Shown: one piece after another, positions 34,744 through 42,058 of the stretch
How the letters are laid out: the number at the start of each line of letters is the position of its first letter
How positions within the stretch are numbered: position 1 is the first letter of the stretch
Assembly (NCBI GenBank): GCA_020847915.1
Contig: JADLBE010000038.1
Location: 1-42,058, forward strand
DNA from: Saprospiraceae bacterium
GTDB taxonomy: Bacteria; Bacteroidota; Bacteroidia; Chitinophagales; Saprospiraceae
Length of the DNA: 42,058 nt
Reading direction: 5' to 3'
Notes under the pieces: model-generated
Database searches by the model: none
What the model was told of the DNA's origin: nothing
Seen by the model: the letters and a program-made list of their open reading frames with translations, nothing else
Program-made: the position numbers and the translations under genes

Positions 34744-35096
34744 CACCCCTTAATCACCTGCCCCACCATCAAAAGCGTCTTTGTCGCCGGCACTTCAATA
34801 TGCACTTCCCGCATCATGTATTCCTGGTTAAATGGCTCGCGCACCTTCAACCTTTGAACCTTGTCTTTCATGCTTGCCCAGAGCTCGTCCACATCATCCA
34901 CTTCGAGGTAAAACTCCATTTGTCCGATGTTTTCGCCTGCCGGCAAAAGATGTACGGTCAGGTGGTCTTTTTGGTAAATGGCGTAGGTCGGACTTTGGAA
35001 GGCAAGGGAAAAACCCAGTAGGTCGGTGAAAAAACGTCCTGTAACGGCCAGATCAAACGACGGGACCATGGGACTGAGAAACAAAGCCTTAACCAT
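34743..35096 (-). CDS. VOC (glyoxalase/bleomycin-resistance) family protein
   Basis: The 117-residue protein has the paired beta-alpha-beta-beta-beta pattern of the VOC superfamily (MVPSFDLAVTGRFFTDLLGFSLAF; GQMEFYLEVDDVDELWASMKDK). Members include metal-dependent lyases, isomerases and drug-binding proteins; with such a short single-domain protein the activity cannot be told. It lies 4 bp after the DUF1801 gene, so the pair is almost certainly co-transcribed. The ATG at 35096 is immediately before the first strand, as is usual for the family. Confidence 0.82.
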   Translation of the reverse strand: MVKALFLSPMVPSFDLAVTGRFFTDLLGFSLAFQSPTYAIYQKDHLTVHLLPAGENIGQMEFYLEVDDVDELWASMKDKVQRLKVREPFNQEYMMREVHIEVPATKTLLMVGQVIKG

Positions 35097-35100
35097 ATTT

Positions 35101-35556
35101 TCAGCGTTTCAGGTTGGTTTCATAAAGGTAAATCCACTGCGCAGGATTCATTTTCGAAGCCAGTTCGCCGATCAATTGAAAGGGAATGTGTTCCACGTTT
35201 TTAAACCGGATGCAACTTTTACCCATGTCCAGCTTGCGCGACGAATGTTTGGGAAACGCTTCCTGAAACCACGCGAGCAGTTCCGGATCGGCGTATAAAC
35301 CCATGTGGTACACCGCAATGAAGTTTTTTTGCGAAGCAATGCCGAGGAATGGCAGAGGATCTTCCGGTTTGCAATGGTACCCGGCGGGATACATGGAGTG
35401 GGGAACCGCCCAACCCAACATGCCGTAACCTATGGATTCTTCAAAACCTTTGGGCAAGTTTTTTACGATGACGTTGCGCAGTTCGGTCATCGCCTTTTTG
35501 CGGTCTTCGGGCATTTGTTCGAGGTAGTGCTCGGGGGTGTCGGCTTCGTAACGCAT
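35101..35556 (-). CDS. DUF1801 domain protein
   Basis: The product from the ATG at 35556 is 151 residues. It has the DUF1801 pattern TPEHYLEQMPEDRKKAMTELR, then FEESIGYGMLGWAVP, FLGIASQKNFIAVYHMG and a C-terminal GKSCIRFKN. This small cytoplasmic family has a YdhG/SufE-like fold, is often encoded beside VOC proteins, and has no proven activity. An extra nine codons to 35583 are possible, but the family normally begins just before TPEHYL. No signal peptide or membrane helix is seen. It precedes the VOC gene by 4 bp. Confidence 0.82.
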   Translation of the reverse strand: MRYEADTPEHYLEQMPEDRKKAMTELRNVIVKNLPKGFEESIGYGMLGWAVPHSMYPAGYHCKPEDPLPFLGIASQKNFIAVYHMGLYADPELLAWFQEAFPKHSSRKLDMGKSCIRFKNVEHIPFQLIGELASKMNPAQWIYLYETNLKR

Positions 35557-35961
35557 GTTGGCTAGGTAGTTGGTTAAGAGCAAGTTTGGACTGTAAAATT
35601 AGCAGAAAATATACGCTTGACGACCAGGCCACCCGGGTATTTTAGACCAACTACCAACCCGTAATTGGTTATTATTGTTAAGCAGAAGTTGGATGAATTT
35701 TTAGGTGGCCCACGTACCATCAAACAACAAATGATCCCGTAAGACGTTTTTAAACCAGGATTGCATTAGGAAGCAATTACCATTAAAAATATATAATACA
35801 TATTTAAAATACAATTATTGAATACTTTACACATTAAATAAATATTTATAAATTTTATTCAACCTGCTTTCATTACTGAAATTTACAAATTGTAAACGCT
35901 GCCGTTTGACGCATCATGCCGTCACCGGAGCCATCTATTCACTCAACCAAAACCAAACAAA
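35557..35961. other. AT-rich intergenic region
   Basis: This gap of about 400 bp is markedly AT-rich between 35770 and 35890. It must contain the divergent promoters for the DUF1801 and coiled-coil lipoprotein genes. No clear TAnnTTTG element, repeat or small gene is seen. Confidence 0.5.
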
Positions 35962-36408
35962 ATGAAACATTTAATAATGGTTTTCGTCGCAACAACATTT
36001 TGGGCAGGAACAATCCTTACAGGTTGTCAATCACCGAATGAAAAGGTGAAAGATGCCAAAGAAGATGTAACTGAAGCTCAACAGGAACTTCAAGATGCAA
36101 AAACCGAAGCTGCCAACGATGCGGCCTGGAAAGCATACAAGGAAAAAGTTGATCGCAAAATGGACACAAACGACTCGTTGATCGCAGAACTTAAGCTAAA
36201 GATGAAAAAAACCGGTAAAACGGTGGATAAGGCTTACAACGAGCAAATTGATGCGCTGGAGGAAAAAAACAAAAAACTCCGCAAACGTATGAACGAATAC
36301 AATGGCAAATTACAGCGCGATTGGGCATCCTTCGAGCGCGAATTTGAACACGACATGGATGAGCTGGGCGCAGCTTTGAATGATTTATTCGAAGATAATA
36401 AGAAATAG
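35962..36408 (+). CDS. Coiled-coil lipoprotein
   Basis: The 148-residue protein has a lipoprotein signal (MKHLIMVFVATTFWAGTILTGC, lipid Cys22) followed by an almost entirely helical, charged sequence. Heptad-like repeats include KVKDAKEDVTEAQQELQDAK and EEKNKKLRKRMNEYNGKLQ. It should be anchored in a membrane facing the periplasm as an extended coiled coil. No enzymatic motif is present and the family is not recognised. It is monocistronic, with an AT-rich upstream region and a strong terminator 11 bp after its stop. Confidence 0.75.
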   Translation: MKHLIMVFVATTFWAGTILTGCQSPNEKVKDAKEDVTEAQQELQDAKTEAANDAAWKAYKEKVDRKMDTNDSLIAELKLKMKKTGKTVDKAYNEQIDALEEKNKKLRKRMNEYNGKLQRDWASFEREFEHDMDELGAALNDLFEDNKK

Positions 36409-36419
36409 GATTTATACTG

Positions 36420-36459
36420 CATGGGTTGTGTCAGGATACTGGCACGACCCATGTTTTTT
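36420..36459 (+). terminator. Intrinsic terminator after the coiled-coil lipoprotein gene
   Basis: A 13-bp stem including G-U pairs (36420-36432 with 36441-36453) has an 8-nt loop and is followed by six T. It lies just before the convergent FG-GAP gene end at 36463. Confidence 0.88.
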
Positions 36460-36462
36460 ACT

Positions 36463-39400
36463 TCATTGCAACACCTCCACGCCGCCGCCATGCCCCCCCA
36501 CTACCAAGCCTTTTTTTCCAAAATTTTTCAAATCCCGCACGGGGCCGCGCAGCCAAAGCCCACTCTCAACAGGTTCTACGTTTTTAAAAACACCTTTTTT
36601 ATTAAGCAGCAACGCCCCATACGACGCATCCAACCTTCCAATGGCAGGCATCACTTCGTAAAAATTGCCGCCAAGTAAGTAGTCGTCCTGTCCGTCGCCG
36701 TCCCAATCCATGGGTAAAATGGCAAAAACGGTACTAAACTGGGCCTCCACAGGCAACACGTGCACGGCCCATTTTTCACCGCCAAGATTTTCCACCCACA
36801 CACTTTCGAGCATTTCAGCAGTAAAATGACGCGCTTTTTTTTGTTTTTCCGCAGGGAATACGTCGTCGAATTTTGCTTCCGCGTATTTGCGGTATTCCAC
36901 AAAATCTTTGCGCAACGAAGGCATCTGGCTCACGAGCAGGTCTTTGTCGGCAAACAAAACATGCCTGCCCTGGCGGTACCAGGTGATCAAAGGATCGGAG
37001 GCGCCGTTGCCGTCGAAATCGCCGAGCCACAATCCGAGGGGTTCTTTCGGGCTGGCACTTAAAACACTGTTCAAGCCCAGGTTGCCGGCCAAAAAGTCGG
37101 GATCACCGTCGCCGTCCACGTCGCTTACCACCACGGTTTGCCAAAATCCGCCCGTAGCGGGCAAAGCCATTTTTTCAAAATACCCTTCGCGGTTGTACCA
37201 CACGGTGAGTTGCATCCATTCGCCCACGGTGATCAGGTCGGGCTTACCGTCGGCGTTTACGTCGGCCCAGCGGGCGTCGGTCACCATGCCCGCGTGTGCG
37301 AGGTCTTTCGACCAGGTTTCGGTCATGTCGTACAACAAATCGTGTCCGTCGTTCAACAACAGGCGCGACCGGCCTGGCATGCCGTATACACCCTCCACAC
37401 CCCGGCCGCCCACGAACAGGTCCTGGTAGCCGTCGCCGTTTACATCCGCTGCACGTGCACAGGAAGTTTGCAGGGTCATGGAAGTTTTCAACTGGTATTT
37501 AAATTGTGAAAATTGTCCTTTCCCAAGGTTGGTGAGCAGGTAATCCCGGTTCGGAATTTTGTCGCCCACTTCATATCCTCCGGTGCCCAGAAATACATCC
37601 GGCAAGCCGTCGTTGTTCACGTCAAACACTTCCACGGTTACGGCTTCGATGCTGTCGGACACGGCTTCAAAGTTGTTTTCAAGCCATTGGCCTTGTGCCG
37701 TTTGTTTGTACCAGCGTACGTGGTAACCGGCAACGATGATGTCTTCCAAACCGTCGCCATCGAGGTCGGCTACGGCAAGTTCGGGGCCCTGGGTGCTGAG
37801 GTACCAGGGAATGAGTTTTTCGACGGCGTTGTCAGCGTAGGTATTGTCGGTCGTGGCAAAGCGGAGGTATTGCAGTCCGGCAGCGGCAGTGTATTTTTGG
37901 CTAGCCGAAAATACACTGCCGCTGCCGGACTGCAATACCTCCGCTTTGCCACGCACAACGATGTTGTTCCGTTTGGAAAACCGACCATCAGGCCAGGCTA
38001 CTACGAGCGAATCGACCAGGCTGTCTTTTCCCAAACCAAACAACAGCATCCCTGGTTCCACGCTTGATTGAAACCCCCTTGTCGGCTGATTTTCAGCATA
38101 TTGCATTTTTCCTTTTTGCCAAACCCACACACGGGCGCCGATGGCAAAGGGATTTTTGCCGTCGCCTTTAAGCATGATTTTCAGCGCTTTGTTGCCGTTT
38201 CCTTTGTTTTGGTACACGGAAGCTGGTGCATTGAGGTTGTTGGTCACGAGGTCGGGATCGCCGTCGTTGTCGAGGTCGGCATACACGGCGCCGTTGGAAA
38301 ACCCATTTTTCGCAAGTCCCCAGGTTGCTGCCACGTCGCTAAACCCCAGGTTGCCGCGGTTTTGGAAACAAGCGTTGGGAACGTCGCCACGCGGCATCTT
38401 TTCGATCAGTTGCAGGTCGGTGGCGTTGCGTTGCACCTCTTTGGAGGAAATGAACTTGAGGTAGTCCATGTCGTTGGGCCTGCGCACGATGCCGTTGGTG
38501 ATGTACAGGTCTTTGTGTCCGTCCAGGTCGAGGTCGGTAAAAAGGGCGCTCCAGCTCCAGTCTGTGGCGTCTACGCCGGCGAGCTGACCAATTTCTGAAA
38601 ACAGCGGGTAATCTCCGTCGGGCGCCTGGCCGCGGTTGAGCTGAAGGTTGTTGCGTGGGAACTGCCAGTGGTAGCCCTGACTGTGTTTGAAGGTAAATAC
38701 ATCGTATGCGTCGACGGGTTGGGAAGCTTTGAGCAGGGTTTCCGAGGGCGGCTTCATGTCGAGGCTCACGAGGTCGGCCCGGCCATCGTTGTTCACATCG
38801 GCCACATCGCAACCCATGGTGAAATTGCTCTGGTGCCCAAAACTTTTTGCCGCTGTTTCTTCAAAACGTTTGCCGTCGCGGTTGAGGTAGAGGTAATCGT
38901 TTTCGTGGAAATCGTTTCCGATGTACACGTCCGGCCTGCCGTCGCCATTCACATCGCTCACCACAAGTCCGAGGGCATAACCTGCTGTACCGCCATAAAT
39001 GCCGTAAACCCGGGAAACGTCGGTAAATTTTCCGTTGCCTTCGTTCCGAAAAAGCCGGTCGGCCGCGAGCGGATCGTATTTGCGGGTGAGTGAGGTATCG
39101 CGGTAACTTCCGGCGGAGTGCACACTGTGGCAGGCTACGAAACAATCGAGGTCGCCATCGGCATCCACATCAAAAAAAGCGGCCTGGGTGGCGAACGCTT
39201 TGAGGTCGAGACCATACTCGGCGGCTTTTTCTTCAAAACGTGGTATCCCGCCGGGTTTGTCGGCGCCGAGGTTGATGAACAGCCGGTTTTTGCCTTTGAA
39301 TTTTTTGTAATCGCCCACCTCACATACATAGATGTCGAGCAGTCCATCGGCATTTACGTCGGCCATGGTGACGCCCGTTTTCCAGGAACCGGCCTGGGTG

Positions 39401-39717
39401 ATGCCTGCTTTTTCGGTGGCCTCTTCAAATTTAAAATTGCCGCGGTTGAGGTAAAGTTTGTCGGCGCCCAGGTTGGAGGTGAAGTAGAGGTCGGGCAGGT
39501 CGTCGCCGTTTACATCACCTGTGGCCACACCGCCGCCGTTGTAGTAGTAGAGGTACTGGATGATGTTCATACCTTCCGCATTTTGTTCTGGAAGGGTATT
39601 TTCAAAATTCAGGCCCGATTTGGAAGCTGGTATTTCGGAAAAAAGCGTGTTTTCCTTTTTTTGCCGACAGGCGAAAAAAAGCAGCAAAGGCAAAAAAAGA
39701 ACGTGGAAAAACCTCAT
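36463..39717 (-). CDS. FG-GAP/VCBS-repeat lipoprotein with ASPIC/UnbV domain
   Basis: The 1084-residue protein has a lipoprotein signal (MRFFHVLFLPLLLFFAC, Cys17). It carries many FG-GAP/VCBS repeats with calcium-loop patterns (GDVNGDDLPDLYFTSNLG, MADVNADGLLDIYV, VADLDGDGLEDIIVAG) and an ASPIC/UnbV domain near 515-585 (NPFAIGARVWVWQKGKMQ, GLGKDSLVDSLVVAWPDG). Such proteins form beta-propellers on the cell surface of Bacteroidota; the function of UnbV domains is unknown. Directly after the UnbV domain, residues about 589-622 are encoded by a 102-bp near-perfect palindrome (AEVLQSGSGSVFSASQKYTA), an apparent insertion that keeps the frame. The start overlaps the stop of the ABC ATPase gene by 4 bp, indicating translational coupling. 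Confidence 0.92.
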   Translation of the reverse strand: MRFFHVLFLPLLLFFACRQKKENTLFSEIPASKSGLNFENTLPEQNAEGMNIIQYLYYYNGGGVATGDVNGDDLPDLYFTSNLGADKLYLNRGNFKFEEATEKAGITQAGSWKTGVTMADVNADGLLDIYVCEVGDYKKFKGKNRLFINLGADKPGGIPRFEEKAAEYGLDLKAFATQAAFFDVDADGDLDCFVACHSVHSAGSYRDTSLTRKYDPLAADRLFRNEGNGKFTDVSRVYGIYGGTAGYALGLVVSDVNGDGRPDVYIGNDFHENDYLYLNRDGKRFEETAAKSFGHQSNFTMGCDVADVNNDGRADLVSLDMKPPSETLLKASQPVDAYDVFTFKHSQGYHWQFPRNNLQLNRGQAPDGDYPLFSEIGQLAGVDATDWSWSALFTDLDLDGHKDLYITNGIVRRPNDMDYLKFISSKEVQRNATDLQLIEKMPRGDVPNACFQNRGNLGFSDVAATWGLAKNGFSNGAVYADLDNDGDPDLVTNNLNAPASVYQNKGNGNKALKIMLKGDGKNPFAIGARVWVWQKGKMQYAENQPTRGFQSSVEPGMLLFGLGKDSLVDSLVVAWPDGRFSKRNNIVVRGKAEVLQSGSGSVFSASQKYTAAAGLQYLRFATTDNTYADNAVEKLIPWYLSTQGPELAVADLDGDGLEDIIVAGYHVRWYKQTAQGQWLENNFEAVSDSIEAVTVEVFDVNNDGLPDVFLGTGGYEVGDKIPNRDYLLTNLGKGQFSQFKYQLKTSMTLQTSCARAADVNGDGYQDLFVGGRGVEGVYGMPGRSRLLLNDGHDLLYDMTETWSKDLAHAGMVTDARWADVNADGKPDLITVGEWMQLTVWYNREGYFEKMALPATGGFWQTVVVSDVDGDGDPDFLAGNLGLNSVLSASPKEPLGLWLGDFDGNGASDPLITWYRQGRHVLFADKDLLVSQMPSLRKDFVEYRKYAEAKFDDVFPAEKQKKARHFTAEMLESVWVENLGGEKWAVHVLPVEAQFSTVFAILPMDWDGDGQDDYLLGGNFYEVMPAIGRLDASYGALLLNKKGVFKNVEPVESGLWLRGPVRDLKNFGKKGLVVGGHGGGVEVLQ
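37852..37953. repeat. 102-bp near-perfect palindrome inside the FG-GAP gene
   Basis: Arms of 46 bp (37852-37897 and 37908-37953) are identical when one is reverse-complemented. The 10-nt centre contains the palindrome GGCTAGCC, with only one T/G mismatch next to it. The length is a multiple of three and the reading frame stays open. Confidence 0.93.
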
Positions 39718-40472
39718 TTGAGGGCAGCCTTGCGCAGTCGTTGTAAAAAAGGTGAGGCAAAAATGAAAGACTGCAGGTTTTCGTTGTCGCTTTCCAAAAC
39801 GGCGTTTTTATCGCCGCTCCACTCGAGCCGACCGTCGTGCAGGAAGCAAATGTTGTTGCCGATTTCCATCACCGAGTTCATGTCGTGGGTATTGATGATG
39901 GTGGTGATGTTGTTTTCCTCGGTGATGTCCATGATAAGTTCGTCGATCACCAGGGCTGTTTTGGGGTCGAGACCGGAGTTGGGTTCGTCGCAAAACAGGT
40001 ATTTTGGGTCGAGTACGATGGCCCGTGCAATGCCCACGCGTTTTTGCATGCCACCGGAAAGTTCGGAAGGGTATTTTTTGTTGGTGCCCGTGAGGCTCAC
40101 ACGTTCGAGGCAAAAATTAACACGTTCGAGTTTTTCCTTTGGCGTCATGTTTTGGAACATGTCAAGCGGGAAACGGATGTTTTCCTCCACGGTAAACGAA
40201 TCAAAAAGTGCAGAACCCTGGAACAACATGCCCACTTTCATACGTACGGTGCGCATGGCCTTTTTATCCAATTCGGTGAAATCGACGTCGTCGTACCACA
40301 CTTTACCTTCGGTAGGCTTGAACAGGCCAATGAGGATTTTCATCAACACGGTTTTGCCCGAGCCGCTTTGGCCGATGATAAGGTTGGTTTTGCCTGCCTC
40401 AAAGGTAAAGGAGATGCCTTTGAGCACTTCCTGTTCTCCAAACGTTTTGGTGATGTTTTCTGCTCTGATCAT
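39714..40472 (-). CDS. ABC transporter ATP-binding protein, MlaF/Mkl-like
   Basis: The 252-residue protein has Walker A GQSGSGKT, a Q-loop (GMLFQGSALFDSFTVEENIRFPL), signature LSGGMQKRVGIARAI, Walker B LFCDEPNSGLDP and an H-loop Asn-Thr-His-Asp. The GSALFDSMTVxEN-like Q-loop region is typical of MlaF-type ATPases that drive lipid transport between the two membranes. The MlaE-type permease usually found beside it is not in this window; the neighbours are DUF2141 upstream and the FG-GAP lipoprotein overlapping downstream. Membership of the MlaF group is inferred from motif resemblance. Confidence 0.88.
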   Translation of the reverse strand: MIRAENITKTFGEQEVLKGISFTFEAGKTNLIIGQSGSGKTVLMKILIGLFKPTEGKVWYDDVDFTELDKKAMRTVRMKVGMLFQGSALFDSFTVEENIRFPLDMFQNMTPKEKLERVNFCLERVSLTGTNKKYPSELSGGMQKRVGIARAIVLDPKYLFCDEPNSGLDPKTALVIDELIMDITEENNITTIINTHDMNSVMEIGNNICFLHDGRLEWSGDKNAVLESDNENLQSFIFASPFLQRLRKAALK

Positions 40473-40480
40473 GGTCTAAA

Positions 40481-40522
40481 AAGTCCGAAGTGCGAAGTCC
40501 GAAGTCCGAAGTAGTTCGGACT
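40481..40522. repeat. Heptanucleotide array upstream of the ABC ATPase gene
   Basis: Units AAGTCCG, AAGTGCG, AAGTCCG and AAGTCCG (40481-40508) are followed by GTAG and an inverted copy. AGTCCGAA (40503-40510) can therefore pair with TTCGGACT (40515-40522). The array lies between the DUF2141 stop and the ATPase start. Confidence 0.8.
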
Positions 40523-40543
40523 ATTTTGTGTAAAAGTAACAAA

Positions 40544-41008
40544 TTACCACTTCTCCAGCTTAAGCGATACCACGCTTCCACCCGGCTTCCAATCAAAACT
40601 TGCCTCAGCCCAATTGGGCGCACGTAGTTTCGGGCGGGCGTTGTTCGAAAACGCATACGGCTCGGTGGGTACGCCCAGCATGTTTGTATCGAGTTTGTTG
40701 TTGCCGTTCAGGTCGTGGAACGCGGCGATGGCGTACCGACCTTCTTTTTCAATGTTGAGCCGAACGTTCAGGGTGCCGGTTTTGTCTACGGGAAACACTT
40801 CACGCAGAAATGCCTTTTTTTCATTTAAAAAATCGGCTTCGGAGGCGTATACGGCAACCAGAACCTTGCCTTTGGCTTCCAGAATGTTGGAATATTGAAT
40901 GTTCATAACCGGTCGGATAACTTCCTTAGGAACGAAAATACCCGGCAGCCACAACAACATGGCAAACCGGGCAAGGTGTATTTTTTGAAAAACGGGTCGT
41001 TTTGTCAT
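40544..41008 (-). CDS. DUF2141 domain protein
   Basis: The 154-residue protein has an N-terminal hydrophobic stretch (about 13-26, ARFAMLLWLPGIF) that may be a signal or anchor. A DUF2141 domain follows, with GKVLVAVYASEADFL, the signature GRYAIAAFHDLNGNNKLDTNMLGVPTEPYAFSNNAR and a final SLKLEKW strand. DUF2141 proteins are small periplasmic beta-sandwich proteins of unknown role, common in Bacteroidota. The gene lies 16 bp after fbp and 71 bp before the ABC ATPase gene, with a heptamer array in between. Starts further in (Met35) are possible, but only the ATG at 41008 gives an export signal. Confidence 0.8.
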   Translation of the reverse strand: MTKRPVFQKIHLARFAMLLWLPGIFVPKEVIRPVMNIQYSNILEAKGKVLVAVYASEADFLNEKKAFLREVFPVDKTGTLNVRLNIEKEGRYAIAAFHDLNGNNKLDTNMLGVPTEPYAFSNNARPKLRAPNWAEASFDWKPGGSVVSLKLEKW

Positions 41009-41024
41009 TTACATCAACATGCTC

Positions 41025-42058
41025 TTATAAAGGCAAAGCAGAATAACGCTCAATGAAGGCTTTTAGTTCGTCGACCATGTTCGGTGAGCCGATGGCGATG
41101 GTGGCGCGTTGGTGAAGCTCGTTGGGCACAATGTCCAGAATACGTTTGAGTTGGGTGTTCATGGCTTTGCCTCCGGCTTGTTCCACAAGCATGGCCAACG
41201 GGTTGCATTCGTAGAGCAGGCGCAGTTTGCCTTTGGGGTATTTGCGCGTGCTGGGGTACAGGAAAATACCGCCCTGGATGAGGATGCGGTGGATGTCGGA
41301 CACCATGGAGCCGATGTACCTGAGGCCGTAGTTGTTGTCGGAACAATTGTCGATGTACCGGCGCATTTCGAGGTCGAATTTCGAGTAGTAACCCTGATTT
41401 ACGGAATACGTGTTGCCGTCTTCGGGGATGCGCATGTTGCGGTGGCTGAGGCAAAACTCACCGATGGAGGGGTCGAGGGTGAAACCGTTTACGCCGCGCC
41501 CGGTGGTGTACACGAGGATGGTGGAAGTGCCGTAGAGTACATAACCGGCGGCCACCTGTTTGGTGCCCGGCTGCAGGAAGTCGTCTTTGGTGGCCGGTCC
41601 CGCAGGATCGCTGTTGCGGCGGTAGATGGCGAAAATGGTGCCCACGCTCACGTTCACGTCGATGTTGGAGGAGCCGTCGAGCGGGTCGAACATCACCACA
41701 TAATGGCTCTTTTTGGAGCTGATGGGTGGAATCTGGATGATGTCGTTGTTTTCTTCGGAAGCGATGGCGCAACATTCGCCCGAGTTTTGCAGGCACTCGA
41801 TGAGTTTGTCGTTGGCGTACACGTCGAGTTTTTGCTGCATGTCGCCGCTTTCGTTTTCACCGCTGTTGGCCACGCCGATGATGCTTACCAGACCGGCTTT
41901 GTTGACTTCGCGGTTCACGATTTTGGCGGCTACGCCGATGTCGCGCAGGAGGCCAGTGAGCTCGCCGGTAGCGAAGTCAAAATCCTTTTCCGAGCGTATG
42001 ATGAACTCGTCGAGGGTGATGATGCGGCTTCCGGAAGTGGGCGACGTGGGGGTAGCTG
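41025..42058 (-). CDS. fbp: Fructose-1,6-bisphosphatase class I (5' end outside window)
   Basis: About 344 residues are visible and the frame is still open at the right edge, so the N-terminus is missing. Signatures of class I FBPase are DEFIIRSEKDF near the visible start, the metal/substrate motif FDPLDGSSNIDVNVSVGTIF, YVLYGTSTILVYTTG, RYIGSMVSDIHRILIQGGIF and LLYECNPLAMLVEQAGGKAM. The enzyme removes the 1-phosphate from fructose-1,6-bisphosphate in gluconeogenesis. An internal GTG at 41918 is not the start, because conserved sequence continues upstream of it. DUF2141 follows 16 bp downstream and may be co-transcribed. Confidence 0.96.
   Translation of the reverse strand, partial: ATPTSPTSGSRIITLDEFIIRSEKDFDFATGELTGLLRDIGVAAKIVNREVNKAGLVSIIGVANSGENESGDMQQKLDVYANDKLIECLQNSGECCAIASEENNDIIQIPPISSKKSHYVVMFDPLDGSSNIDVNVSVGTIFAIYRRNSDPAGPATKDDFLQPGTKQVAAGYVLYGTSTILVYTTGRGVNGFTLDPSIGEFCLSHRNMRIPEDGNTYSVNQGYYSKFDLEMRRYIDNCSDNNYGLRYIGSMVSDIHRILIQGGIFLYPSTRKYPKGKLRLLYECNPLAMLVEQAGGKAMNTQLKRILDIVPNELHQRATIAIGSPNMVDELKAFIERYSALPL

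Noticed and set aside
41025-41918. fbp start at the internal GTG at 41918
   Set aside because: Conserved FBPase sequence (DEFIIRSEKDFDFATGEL) continues in frame to the window edge, so the gene is cut by the window.

Overview
The window reads as chromosomal DNA of a member of the Bacteroidota, most likely of the Saprospiria. Indications are a large outer-membrane beta-barrel receptor with a CarboxypepD_reg-like N-terminus, an FG-GAP/ASPIC-UnbV lipoprotein, DUF2141, DUF4345 and DUF1801 proteins, Bacteroidota-type promoters (TTG, about 16-22 nt, then TAnnTTTG) and no clear Shine-Dalgarno sequences. The lineage assignment is inference. I see no tRNA, rRNA, transposase, phage gene or CRISPR array.

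Layout. 1-1640: an exported alpha/beta hydrolase, a small antitoxin-like protein, a zinc-ribbon protein and a 140-bp hairpin. 1646-4699: outer-membrane receptor whose signal-peptide region carries repeat DNA. 4812-17565: eleven co-directional minus-strand genes forming a eukaryote-like phosphosignalling island. 17878-24806: housekeeping and metabolic genes (ahcY, trpR, trpE, an intradiol dioxygenase-like lipoprotein, fadH, DUF4345). 25122-33682: a giant pseudokinase/AAA/GAF/adenylate cyclase, a protein resembling the N-terminal part of VioB, and a Kelch-like lipoprotein. 33753-42058: a VTT/DedA membrane protein, VOC and DUF1801 proteins, a coiled-coil lipoprotein, the FG-GAP/UnbV lipoprotein, a MlaF-like ATPase, DUF2141, and fructose-1,6-bisphosphatase running off the right edge.

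The strongest candidate for an undescribed system is the 4812-17565 island. In transcription order it encodes an exported MORN-caspase, a LytTR regulator with a degenerate receiver, FHA-2TM-zinc ribbon, an acidic-repeat membrane protein, zinc ribbon-FHA, a transmembrane PP2C phosphatase with a WG-repeat tail, a Ser/Thr kinase with zinc ribbons, a zinc ribbon-TM-solute-binding-LysM fusion, a Tat-exported flavin amine oxidase, a transmembrane Ser/Thr kinase with an ectodomain, and a second acidic-repeat paralogue. Writers (two kinases), eraser (PP2C), readers (two FHA proteins), envelope sensors and a possible protease effector are all present.

The second theme is repeat DNA. Tandem heptanucleotides fitting RACTNNN on one strand, and long near-perfect hairpins, sit directly 3' of genes and also inside three coding sequences (outer-membrane receptor, trpE, FG-GAP lipoprotein) without breaking frame. 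One heptamer array supplies the apparent start codon of the VTT/DedA gene.
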